From: Nitrospirota bacterium
GTDB taxonomy: Bacteria > Nitrospirota > UBA9217
Direction: 5' to 3'
DNA: 62,740 nucleotides
Assembly (NCBI GenBank): GCA_020052615.1
Contig: JAGVOT010000090.1
Location: forward strand, 1 to 62,740
How positions within the stretch are numbered: position 1 is the first letter of the stretch; the number at the start of each line of letters is the position of its first letter. Position numbers and translations under genes: made by a program. This document shows, piece after piece, positions 17,224 through 24,520 of this stretch. A model generated the notes under the pieces. That model searched no databases. It saw only the letters and a program-made list of their open reading frames with translations, and was not told the DNA's origin.

Positions 17224-17500
17224 ACACGTTCACCTCCCTTTTATAAGATCTGGATGAGAAATGCTTTCGTGCACAACAAGGCTGCACGGTCATCGCGGGA
17301 GATGTCAAACGAACGGCTACGCAGAAAATAACAGCAAAGAGCAAAAGCTCGCGCAAAATGAAAAATGGATCCCCAAGCTGATCTGCTCTATCGTGTCAGG
17401 AGGAAGGAGTAGGTCGTATCTCTTGTCGGATGCTCTGAGAGTAAGTCTAGCACAAAAAAATGATAACGAAGGAGGCCGCGACATCGTGCTGCAGAAAAAA
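17224..17500. other. Non-coding gap upstream of nrfH
   Basis: No gene or RNA recognised. It should hold the nrfH promoter on the minus strand, but I found no convincing -35/-10 pair and no TATGA-N6-TCATA palindrome like those of the nor region. Confidence 0.5.
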
Positions 17501-17536
17501 GAAAGCCTTCACGTGTCATGGTGAAGGCTTTCTTTT
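17495..17536 (-). terminator. Strong hairpin terminator after the peroxiredoxin gene
   Basis: GAAAGCCTTCAC pairs with GTGAAGGCTTTC around GTGTCATG. T-runs occur on both sides (TTTT on plus, TTTTTT on minus), so it can stop transcription in both directions. It lies just behind the minus-strand peroxiredoxin stop. Confidence 0.88.
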
Positions 17537-17562
17537 GCGTTCATGCATCGAGGTGACCGGAA

Positions 17563-18177
17563 TCATTTCTTCATCGCTTCGGCGACCTTGCCGACCATCT
17601 TGGCCGACGGCTTGAGCGTGAGATCGCCTACTTTCTTCCACTGCGCCGGGCAGGCCTCGGCCGGGTTCTTCGCGAGGTGTTTGTTCGCGATGACCTTCCG
17701 CAGGATCTCCTCGATGTTCCGTCCCAGGTTATAGAAGTTCATCTCGCTGTTCCTGAGTATTCCCTCGGGACTGATGACGTAGGTCCCGCGAAGCGCGAGC
17801 CCGGATGCTTCGTCCATGACACCGAACTGCCGGCAGAGGTTGCCCGTCGGGTCCGAACCCATCCGGCCCTTGAACTTTTCGAGCAATTTCTCGTCGCGCT
17901 GCCAGGCCAGATGGACGAACTTCGTGTCTCGACTGACCGTGATGACCTCGGCGCCTTCCTTGATGAACTCGTCGTGCCGCTCTGCCAGAGCGGAGAACTC
18001 CGTTGCTCAGACGAAGGTGAAATCCGCCGGATAGAAGAAAAGCACCGTCCATGCTCCGGCCCTCTTGCAGTCGGAAAGGCTCAACGTGCCGAAATCTCCC
18101 TTCGCAGCATCGAAAGTTTCGAGCGTGAAATCCGGCACCTCTCTGCCCACCTGAATACCACAACATGGATCTGACAT
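17563..18177 (-). CDS. Selenocysteine-containing 2-Cys peroxiredoxin (in-frame TGA read as Sec57)
   Basis: Two reading frames that look like a broken gene are one frame interrupted by a single TGA (18009-18007). Upstream it reads MSDPCCGIQVGREVPDF...FFYPADFTFV, downstream ATEFSALAERHDEF. The TGA sits exactly at the peroxidatic cysteine of the FTFVCP motif, so it is most simply selenocysteine 57. A hairpin CCGCTCT-GGC-AGAGCGG starts 13 bases after the TGA, as expected for a bacterial SECIS. The resolving Cys is kept in EACPAQW. The protein is 204 residues and reduces peroxides. AGGAGGTGCATC precedes the ATG. A true nonsense mutation is the alternative but less likely. Confidence 0.9.
17977..18009 (-). 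promoter_or_regulatory. Candidate bacterial SECIS element of the peroxiredoxin mRNA
   Basis: Beginning at the TGA (18009-18007), 13 bases lead to a perfect 7-bp stem (17993-17987 with 17983-17977) and a three-base GGC loop. Bacterial SECIS hairpins lie directly after the UGA with a G-rich apical loop recognised by SelB. Distance and loop fit this pattern. Confidence 0.7.
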
Positions 18178-18194
18178 GATGCACCTCCTGTAAG

Positions 18195-18232
18195 GAAAAA
18201 AATAAGAGTCAGACAGGAAACCCTGTCTGACT
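18195..18232 (-). terminator. Hairpin plus T-run in the leader of the peroxiredoxin gene
   Basis: On the minus strand AGTCAGACAGG-GTTT-CCTGTCTGACT is followed by CTTATTTTTTT and then, within 10 bases, by the ribosome site. It may terminate the upstream cupin transcript or act as an attenuator for the selenoprotein gene. Confidence 0.65.
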
Positions 18233-18389
18233 TTAATGATAGCATAGGAAGGCCGCAGCGGGGAGGGGCGCTTGCTAAAGGAGCGCAATCCCCGTCCCGT
18301 CGATGGCGGGACTGCGCGGTTGGGGAGCGATCAGGATAATTTGTTCAACCCTGAGGATCGATGCTCCCTGCAGCTCGACGTAGAAAGCT

Positions 18390-18704
18390 TCAATCCACCG
18401 CCGTAACAACGGCCAGGACGACGAGCTTCTCGCCCTGGTCCGCGGCAAATCCGTGGAGCACGTTCGGGTCGCAGGGGATGCAGGTCTTTTCATCGGCCGC
18501 GATCTTCTCTTCGCCCACGGTGAAAGTGCCTTTGCCTTCGACCACGTACATGAGAAGCCGCATTGGGGCCTTGTGGGGGTCGAGCTTCTGGCCCGGGTTC
18601 AGACACATGAGGGCGATGCGCATTTCGGGGCTGTCCTTGAGCATCTCGCGGGAGATGCGGTCGGGGTAGAACTTCGCTACTTTCTTGAGGTCGATGGTTT
18701 CCAT
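18390..18704 (-). CDS. Cupin-domain protein
   Basis: A 104-residue single cupin barrel. The first motif is degenerate (PGQKLDPHKAPMRLLMYVVEGKG) and the second reads IPCDPNVLHGF, which gives two or three possible metal-ligand histidines. Small cupins of this type bind a metal or small ligand; no substrate can be named. The start ATG at 18704 is preceded by AAAAGGAGCC. The gene lies upstream of the peroxiredoxin on the same strand. Confidence 0.8.
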   Translation of the reverse strand: METIDLKKVAKFYPDRISREMLKDSPEMRIALMCLNPGQKLDPHKAPMRLLMYVVEGKGTFTVGEEKIAADEKTCIPCDPNVLHGFAADQGEKLVVLAVVTAVD

Positions 18705-18746
18705 AGGGGGCTCCTTTTACCGTTGAGGATTAGAGATAAAATATTT

Positions 18747-18850
18747 ACCGCGAAGGCGCGAAGAACGCGAGGAAATCCAATACGAGAAATAAGACCAGCA
18801 ACGTTCCTGATTTAGATCTGCCTTCCTCGCGTCCCTTGCGTCCTCGCGGT
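18747..18850. repeat. Long imperfect inverted repeat, ACCGCGAAGG family
   Basis: A left arm starting ACCGCGAAGGCGCGAAGAAC (18747-18775) is largely complementary to a right arm ending TTGCGTCCTCGCGGT (18822-18850), separated by 46 bases. It fills the gap between the cupin and NapH-like genes. Similar elements with purine-rich arms are common in environmental genomes. No coding potential recognised. Confidence 0.6.
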
Positions 18851-18902
18851 TCAATCGTATGTTTCCTTTTTTATTGCCTGTGGCCAGACTCCGTGGCGGA
18901 TA

Positions 18903-19838
18903 CTATATATTCGCTGTTTCAGAGGGAGCAAGGTTCCTGCAGTTCTCCTCCGGCAGGGCGCAGCCCTTGCCGAATCCGAGGTGGAACAGGCCCTTGCCCG
19001 TTCCCAGTTCCTTGTTGCACGCCACGACGCAGGCCCCGCAGTTCACGCACGAGATGTCCCGCTTGTTCTTGCGCGGCGTGACGTTCATGAAGCAGGCCTT
19101 GTCGCAGCCTTTGCAGTCCGTGCAGTCCGCTATCCGGGCGGTGTCCATCTTGATCCTGAGAGAGACCGGGCTGATCCATCCAAAGAGCATCTGCATGAGC
19201 CCGGCGGCGCAGACGTACCGGCACAGGACGTGGCGCACGAGGATCGACGTGATGAGCATGTAGACGGCCACGCCGATGATCCCGGCCTTAACGCCGAAGG
19301 TAAAGTCCCAGGTCGCGATCTGGTGGAAGATGACCTTCGGCGCGACGAAATATCCGGTCAAGGCCACGCCGCCCGCCAAGGGAAGAATTATAGCGCTCAG
19401 GATCGCGATGGCGCCGTAGAGAAGTCTCTTTTCCTTTGCGTTCTCGGGATCGTTCGGCCTTGTCCCGAACAGGTTTCGCCTGCCCAGTAGTTTCAGCGTG
19501 AGGAAGTCCGACAGTTCGAACAGCGCACCTTCCGGGCAGAGCCAGCCGCAAAAGAGTCTTCCCGTGAGCCAGCCGAGGAGCGGAAAGATGGCAAGGAAGA
19601 CCACCCAGGGCAGTATCCCCTTAAGAAAGAACTGCGCGGCTATCCTCAGGCCGCCCAACGGGCTCCGGTCGGCGTAATACTCCGGCTGGATCCCGAAGCT
19701 CCAGGACGTGCCGAAGATGATCAGCTCATGGGTGTCCGAATCGATCCTGAGGATGTTCAGCACCGGCATCAGGAAGATGAACACGATGAAGGCGATCTGT
19801 GAGACGCGGCGCCAGGTCGTGAGGGTCGTTTGTTTCAT
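18903..19838 (-). CDS. NapH/CcoG-like membrane protein with 4Fe-4S ferredoxin domain
   Basis: A 311-residue protein. About five membrane helices are visible, with the paired cysteine motifs CGWLCPEGAL (after helix 2) and CRYVCAAGL (after helix 4) that are typical of the NapH/NosR/RdxA group. Two 4Fe-4S sets follow, CTDCKGCDKAC and CVNCGACVVAC. The family moves electrons between quinols and periplasmic or cytoplasmic acceptors. The start at 19838 (MKQTTLTTW) is preferred because the upstream part of the frame overlaps the regulatory palindrome at 19872-19887. The partner reductase is unknown. Confidence 0.8.
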   Translation of the reverse strand: MKQTTLTTWRRVSQIAFIVFIFLMPVLNILRIDSDTHELIIFGTSWSFGIQPEYYADRSPLGGLRIAAQFFLKGILPWVVFLAIFPLLGWLTGRLFCGWLCPEGALFELSDFLTLKLLGRRNLFGTRPNDPENAKEKRLLYGAIAILSAIILPLAGGVALTGYFVAPKVIFHQIATWDFTFGVKAGIIGVAVYMLITSILVRHVLCRYVCAAGLMQMLFGWISPVSLRIKMDTARIADCTDCKGCDKACFMNVTPRKNKRDISCVNCGACVVACNKELGTGKGLFHLGFGKGCALPEENCRNLAPSETANI

Positions 19839-19871
19839 GGTTATAGTATACCGCTTATGCCGAAACAGGAG

Positions 19872-19887
19872 TATGACCTGGGTCATA
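19872..19887. promoter_or_regulatory. Palindrome TATGACC-TG-GGTCATA upstream of the NapH-like gene
   Basis: A perfect 7-bp inverted repeat 34 bases before the start at 19838. The half-site spacing TATGA-N6-TCATA is that of Crp/Fnr-family operators and closely resembles the site at 25268-25283 before norC. It may bind an NO- or redox-responsive regulator such as HcpR or DNR. That assignment is inference. Confidence 0.6.
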
Positions 19888-19916
19888 GAGGTGATACAAG
19901 AGCACGTATAACATCT

Positions 19917-19995
19917 TTGACACAGATAACATCCGAGAACGGCTATGAAGAATCATGATTATTCGTAGGATCTTATCCGCCTTTATCTGTGTCAA
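19917..19995. repeat. Inverted repeat, TTGACACAGATAA family (second copy)
   Basis: Arms TTGACACAGATAA (19917-19929) and TTATCTGTGTCAA (19983-19995) are perfect complements. The 11 bases ATCTGTGTCAA and nearby TATCCGC match the element at 6324-6470. Confidence 0.65.
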
Positions 19996-20051
19996 GGAAG
20001 CGGAAGCTGTTTGATCTTTTTCTGTTGTATCAATTTCCAGTGGTCCATGGA

Positions 20052-20963
20052 TCACCACCATCGCCAGAGCGAAATGACGAAAATGATGATGAAGACGAGG
20101 GCGAGGTTCATATAGGCGAAGAAGTAGAAAACCCTCTCATAGAGGGGCCGTTCCGGCTTCCGGTCCGACTCGACGCACATGCCCACCTGCGGCATGGCGA
20201 GGACCTTGTCGTCGCCGTGCGGCGCGTTCTTCAGCATATCGGTCAGGTCCGTGCCGGCGTAGTGCTTCATCATGTGCTGGCCGTTCTTCCAGAGCCTGCT
20301 GCCGGAGATATCGTAGATCATCCCCTTGTAGGCGATATACGCGGGCCTGCCTTCCTTGCCGTCGAAGGCCGACAACTGCTCGCCCGTCATCTCCTTGGAG
20401 AGGCAGGCGGCGACGGGACTCTTGAGGCGCTGCCGCATCTTCGGTCCTATGAAGATTGTCACGACCAGGGCGCTGGACAGCATGACCAGGAAGAGGGCGA
20501 TCTTGATTGTCAGCAGGATTCCGAACCTGGTTGTCGTGAAGGCCTCAAGGTTCGGCATGCGGGCGACGGTCAGGAGCGTGCCGGTCACGAGCAAGGTTAT
20601 CATGGAAAGCCATCCGAGGCGGAGTTCGCCCTTGGGAAGGCCTTTCGACGCGTAGGCGGGCTTCAGCAGGATATGGACGTACATGATCGTCCCGAACCAG
20701 ACGATGGCGGCGACCATGTGAAGATAGCCGACAATGAGCCGGACGACATGCTGGGTCGTCGAAAGCTGACGGTACTGGCCCTTCGCCTTCATGCTGTCCA
20801 GGAAAGCTTCTCCGGTGGACGTGAGCTTACCCCCGCCGATGACGTCAACGTGGCATTTCACGCAGTCGTAGCCGGTTTGCATCGCGTAATCGGGGGTGGC
20901 AAGGGCGGCGGAGGTGAAGAGGAACACGGCACACAGTATGACGGAGTATACGGATATTTTCAT
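20052..20963 (-). CDS. Cytochrome c / CopD-like membrane / cytochrome b5-like fusion protein
   Basis: A 303-residue three-part protein. After a signal peptide there is one haem-c site (CVKCH, near residue 34). Next come about four membrane helices with conserved histidines (YLHMVAAIVWFGTIMYVHIL) in the CopD/cytochrome-b style. Residues 195-265 resemble a cytochrome b5/steroid-binding domain (FDGKEGRPAYIAYKGMIYDI...WKNGQHMMKHYAG...APHGD) with two candidate haem histidines. A final helix closes the protein. It probably conducts electrons across or along the membrane; the pathway is unknown. Confidence 0.72.
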   Translation of the reverse strand: MKISVYSVILCAVFLFTSAALATPDYAMQTGYDCVKCHVDVIGGGKLTSTGEAFLDSMKAKGQYRQLSTTQHVVRLIVGYLHMVAAIVWFGTIMYVHILLKPAYASKGLPKGELRLGWLSMITLLVTGTLLTVARMPNLEAFTTTRFGILLTIKIALFLVMLSSALVVTIFIGPKMRQRLKSPVAACLSKEMTGEQLSAFDGKEGRPAYIAYKGMIYDISGSRLWKNGQHMMKHYAGTDLTDMLKNAPHGDDKVLAMPQVGMCVESDRKPERPLYERVFYFFAYMNLALVFIIIFVISLWRWW

Positions 20964-21013
20964 GATTATGGGTCCGATGGGCCACGGTGATCCGCAGCGC
21001 GGGGTGCGGTCCT

Positions 21014-21594
21014 TTACCGGTCCCGCAGGAACAGCATTCTCCTCCAGAGATGTCGTCCGGTCAGGAGTGCAGAAGAACAGCGCCGGCGTGAACGGCGAGG
21101 AAGAGGGGGATCAGCACCTCGCCGGCCTCATGCAGCTCCTTGAGGAAATGCATGGTCCCCCGTGCCTTCGCTCCGGGTTCGAGGGAGAGGAACAGGACGA
21201 CACCGGTTACCGCGGCGAACAGGAAGATGGCCAGGCCGATGGACTCGACCGCGGCCGCAAGACCCCGCCGGGGATCCCGCTCCGGCAGTTGCAGACGAAG
21301 CAGGCCGGCAATGTCCTCCCGGACAAGCCGAAGTCTGGCCATTGTCACGGGCAGCCAGTTCCAGAAACGAGCGGGGCGAGGGCCGACGATCCCGTAGAGG
21401 AGCCGAAGACCGAGGAAGACCGAGGCTCCGATGCCGATCCAGCCGTGGAGGGTGAAGCCGGCATGATTCAATTCCTTGTAATCCTCCGCCATCCAGCCGG
21501 TGCCCCAGGCGAGCAGCCCGAAGCAGGCGAGACCAAGATGGAGCGCGCGTGTGCCGGCATCCAGCCGGTCAGGCACATTCTGAAGACCGCTCAT
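21014..21594 (-). pseudogene. Cytochrome b561-like membrane protein, frameshifted near its C-terminus
   Basis: The intact frame gives 177 residues ending at TGA 21061: four membrane helices with paired histidines (RALHLGL, FTLHGWIG, FLKELHEAGEVL, FLAVHAGAVLLHS) of the b561/Ni-Fe-hydrogenase b-subunit type. One base later in frame the sequence continues as LTGRHLWRRMLFLRDR and stops at 21014. That is the expected cytoplasmic tail, so a single-base indel near 21061 has cut it off. Either it is a sequencing error or a recent mutation; all helices remain intact. The start is at 21594 or 21597 behind AGGAGG. Confidence 0.7.
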
Positions 21595-21679
21595 CATGCC
21601 TCCTGTCGTTGAGGTCCTTTCTGTAAAGAAGATTAGCACAAGTCGCGTCCTCGCGCAACCAGTGCGAATACTGCTCCGG

Positions 21680-22207
21680 TCAGTCGTGATGGTCCTGGTG
21701 CGGGATCCGGCGACGGCTGGACGCGTCCCCTGGTGAGGCATGCAGGCCGTGGACGACGGCATGGCCGCGGCCGCGGGCGATCAGCCATCGGTTCACGGGA
21801 AATGCCGCCATGCCGGCAAGTACGAGCGATCCTGCCAGGCTCGCCCAGAACAGGATCTGTTCAAGCCCGGCGTTCATCGCCCCCGGGATGATCAGCATGA
21901 TCCCGTTGTCGACGATCTCCATGATGATGATCGAGAACGTATCTGCTGCCAGGGCAAGCCGCAGGGTCGCGGCGAGCGGAATGCCGGACCTGTACAGCGG
22001 GACCACAGTGAAGGCGTAGCCGAAGATGAATGCCAGGACCACCGACACGGCGAGCGTCGGTCCTGTGCCCCAGCGAAAAGCCGATCCCGCGATCATGCCG
22101 AGGACCTCGCCGATAGAACAGCCGGCAAGGCAGTGCGCCGTGGCGGTGAACGCCAGCCGGTTCAGGGAAGGCGGATCTTCCGGATGATCTTTCTGGTGTC
22201 CTTCCAT
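21680..22207 (-). CDS. DUF4396 family membrane protein
   Basis: A 175-residue membrane protein with four predicted helices. The block TATAHCLAGCSIGEVLGM at the start of the hydrophobic part marks the DUF4396 family, whose members often sit near copper or heavy-metal genes. Function is unknown. The His-rich tail (RRRIPHQDHHD) could bind metal. The ATG at 22207 has only a weak ribosome site. It lies between cytochrome genes on the same strand. Confidence 0.75.
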   Translation of the reverse strand: MEGHQKDHPEDPPSLNRLAFTATAHCLAGCSIGEVLGMIAGSAFRWGTGPTLAVSVVLAFIFGYAFTVVPLYRSGIPLAATLRLALAADTFSIIIMEIVDNGIMLIIPGAMNAGLEQILFWASLAGSLVLAGMAAFPVNRWLIARGRGHAVVHGLHASPGDASSRRRIPHQDHHD

Positions 22208-22260
22208 TGATGTCCTGTCGTGTCCAGCCGGTTCCTTCAGCTTGATGACAAAATGATCTG

Positions 22261-22279
22261 CGCAGGCTGAAGCCTGCGG
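22261..22279 (-). repeat. 19-bp palindromic repeat, copy B
   Basis: The same 19-mer as at 4781-4799, in the opposite orientation, in the gap upstream of the DUF4396 gene. Confidence 0.7.
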
Positions 22280-22363
22280 CTGCCAAGGTGAACGATGACG
22301 GCAGGGACGAAGAAGGCATGCTTGCCCCATCGTCCCTGCGCCCGGGCAAAGAGGGAGGGCATG

Positions 22364-22858
22364 CTATTCCTTCCGAAAATCCCGGTGGCATTTGACGCAC
22401 CGGTCAAGAAGGTCCTTGGTCAGGGACAGCATGGCGCTGCCGTCGTTCTTGCGGGCGGCTTTTGCAAGTTCTTCGAGCTTTCGGTGGAACTGCTCGTCCT
22501 GCTCGACGAACTCGCTCATGCGATTCGCGTTCTTCTTGAGCGTGACCGTGCCGTGCTTTACGCCCTCATGGGTCTTTTCCATGGTACCGTGCATCTTCTC
22601 CAGCGCCTCGTGCACCCGGTGGCCGTCGCTCACGGCAACAGACGATACGACGTCGCGGAACACGGCGTCGAGCGCCGCCATTTCCTCGATGAGCGGATTT
22701 CCGGCGTGCTCATGATGGCTCTGTGGCATTGCGCCATGCTTGTGCTCGCTGGCGTGATGCTTCTCATCATCGCTTCCGCCGAAGGCGGCAAAGGAAATAG
22801 TGACTGACGCCGCGATCCCGAAAAGCATTGAAATGAGGTACTTGTTCTTCCTGTTCAT
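22364..22858 (-). CDS. Cytochrome c-prime-like (class II) periplasmic protein
   Basis: A 164-residue exported protein: signal peptide (YLISMLFGIAASVTISFAAFG), a His-rich linker (residues 30-50), a helical bundle and one haem-c motif close to the C-terminus (CVKCHRDF, followed by only three residues). A C-terminal CxxCH in a four-helix bundle is the hallmark of class II cytochromes. Some of these bind NO or trap it, which suits the nearby nor genes. The ATG at 22858 is preceded by AGGAGGTGTTT. Confidence 0.75.
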   Translation of the reverse strand: MNRKNKYLISMLFGIAASVTISFAAFGGSDDEKHHASEHKHGAMPQSHHEHAGNPLIEEMAALDAVFRDVVSSVAVSDGHRVHEALEKMHGTMEKTHEGVKHGTVTLKKNANRMSEFVEQDEQFHRKLEELAKAARKNDGSAMLSLTKDLLDRCVKCHRDFRKE

Positions 22859-22946
22859 AAACACCTCCTGGGAGATTGAACTATTTCGGCATTCCCGAAT
22901 GACTTTATCGGCAATCCAGGGGTACGTGACGTTGCGGCGATCGTTC

Positions 22947-22976
22947 CTGGATCCCGGCTTTAATCATGCCGGGATG
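22947..22976. repeat. Half copy of the GGATTCCCG...GGGAATGAC palindromic repeat
   Basis: The sequence GGATCCCGGCTTTAATCATG followed by CCGGGATGAC matches the right half of the element found inside the gene at 60174 (61195-61268). It lies in the gap between the c-prime-like gene and norB. Confidence 0.5.
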
Positions 22977-22995
22977 ACGGCAGTTGCCGCAAGCA

Positions 22996-23026
22996 AAGAA
23001 AAAAAGGGACGGCGATTGCCGTCCCC
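22996..23026 (-). terminator. Rho-independent terminator after norB
   Basis: On the minus strand GGGACGGC-AATC-GCCGTCCC is followed by a run of T broken by one C (TTTTTTTCTTTG). It lies 28 bases behind the norB stop. Confidence 0.87.
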
Positions 23027-23052
23027 CATGCTTCAAATAGACGTTTGAATGC

Positions 23053-24444
23053 TTACGCTTTCTGTTCTTCGGTCCGGAGCGCAGGCGCCGGTTCCTTGCC
23101 GAGCATGAAGAAATCATACACGAAGATCGAGACGCCGATCAGGAATCCGACGCCGAAGATGGCCCGGAGGATCCAGAACCAGAGGTTGTAGGTCGTCTTG
23201 ACCGCGACATAATCGAGGCCCATGAGCCGCTCCATGTAGACCTGGACCATGCCCGCGCCGGTGATGGTCAGCACGATGAAGACCATGGAGATGGTCATCC
23301 ACCAGAACGCGAGGTAGGCCCGCGCGGGGTTGTAGTCCTTCACGCCGCGGATGGCCGGCAGGGTCACGTAGATCATGGAGATCACGAGCAGCACATAGGC
23401 TCCGTAGAAGGCCAGGTGGCCGTGGGCCGTGGTGATCTGCGTACCGTGGGTCCACTGGTTCACCTGGGGCAGGGTATGGATGATGCCCCAGAGTCCGGCG
23501 CCCACGAAGTTGAAGATGGCATGGGCAACGGTGTAGAACAGGCCGGGCTTGTTCGTCACGTTCCGCGCTTCACGGGTGGTCCGGAAGGCGTCCCAGACCA
23601 TCAGGAGCAGCGGCACGGGTTCGAGGGAACTGAAGAATCCGCCGATCCAGTGCCAGTACTTGGGCGTGCCGATGAAATAGTAGTGGTGGCCCGTGCCGAG
23701 GATGCCGGTGAAGAGCACGAGGCCGACCTCGATATACATCCACTTCTCGAGCACCTCGCGCTTTGCGCCGATGGTCTTCATCAGCATGAAGGCGAGCAGA
23801 GCGCCGGCGATCACTTCCCAGGAGCCCTCCACCCAGAGGTGGATGACCCACCACCACCAGAACTGGTCCTTGATCATGTTCTTGGAGTAGAACATGCCGG
23901 GCAGGTACATAAGCGCCAGGAACAGGAGCCCGAAGAGCAGCACGCCCTGGATGCCGGTCCACTTCTTGGTCTTCCACATGGTCATGAACATGTTGAACAG
24001 GAACAGGAGCACCGAGACCACGATGAGCGCATCGGCCCACCGGGGCGCTTCGATATATTCCCGGCCTTCGTTCAGGAGCTGCGTGCCCATGACGGTACTG
24101 TTCGCCTGGGGGTCAAGGCCCATCCAGATGTAGCCCAGCACGACCAGCGTGATCGCCCCCACCGTGGCCCAGAACTGCAGCTTGGCAAGAGGGAGGCTCC
24201 AGACCTCGGTCTCGGACTCCTCGGGGACCACGTAATACGTTGCGCCCATGAGCCCTGCCAGGAGCCAAACGACGAGAGCATTGATGTGGAGCGTCCTGAT
24301 GGTGTTGAAATTCAGGATGAAAATATCGGGTCTGATGAACTGGATCGCAGCGATGATCCCGACCACCACCTGGACGAGAAAAAGAATAACTGCAAAAGTG
24401 TAAAAGTACTGCGCGATCTTCTGACTTTGATATTTGACGGTCAT
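23053..24444 (-). CDS. norB: Nitric oxide reductase large subunit, NorB type
   Basis: A 463-residue haem-copper oxidase-superfamily protein with about 12 helices. It has the NOR rather than oxidase features: LHINALVVWL for the low-spin haem ligand, HLWVEGSWEV with a Glu near the active site, and GTGHHYYFIGTPKYW...LEPVPL with another conserved Glu and two His ligands. It lacks the cross-linked Tyr/His of oxidases. It reduces 2 NO to N2O. The ATG at 24444 is preceded by GGAGGTGAC; an upstream ATG at 24471 lacks one. norC lies just upstream. Confidence 0.88.
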   Translation of the reverse strand: MTVKYQSQKIAQYFYTFAVILFLVQVVVGIIAAIQFIRPDIFILNFNTIRTLHINALVVWLLAGLMGATYYVVPEESETEVWSLPLAKLQFWATVGAITLVVLGYIWMGLDPQANSTVMGTQLLNEGREYIEAPRWADALIVVSVLLFLFNMFMTMWKTKKWTGIQGVLLFGLLFLALMYLPGMFYSKNMIKDQFWWWWVIHLWVEGSWEVIAGALLAFMLMKTIGAKREVLEKWMYIEVGLVLFTGILGTGHHYYFIGTPKYWHWIGGFFSSLEPVPLLLMVWDAFRTTREARNVTNKPGLFYTVAHAIFNFVGAGLWGIIHTLPQVNQWTHGTQITTAHGHLAFYGAYVLLVISMIYVTLPAIRGVKDYNPARAYLAFWWMTISMVFIVLTITGAGMVQVYMERLMGLDYVAVKTTYNLWFWILRAIFGVGFLIGVSIFVYDFFMLGKEPAPALRTEEQKA

Positions 24445-24520
24445 TGTCACCTCCGATTGATAATGCCCCACACCTTTTTTTCCTCTCCCCTTGGTGGAGA
24501 GGATGCGAGGTGAGGGGAGG

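Noticed and set aside
18007-18177. Peroxiredoxin as two fragments or pseudogene
   Set aside because: The single TGA is at the catalytic cysteine and is followed by a SECIS-like hairpin, so selenocysteine is the better reading; no other lesion is present.
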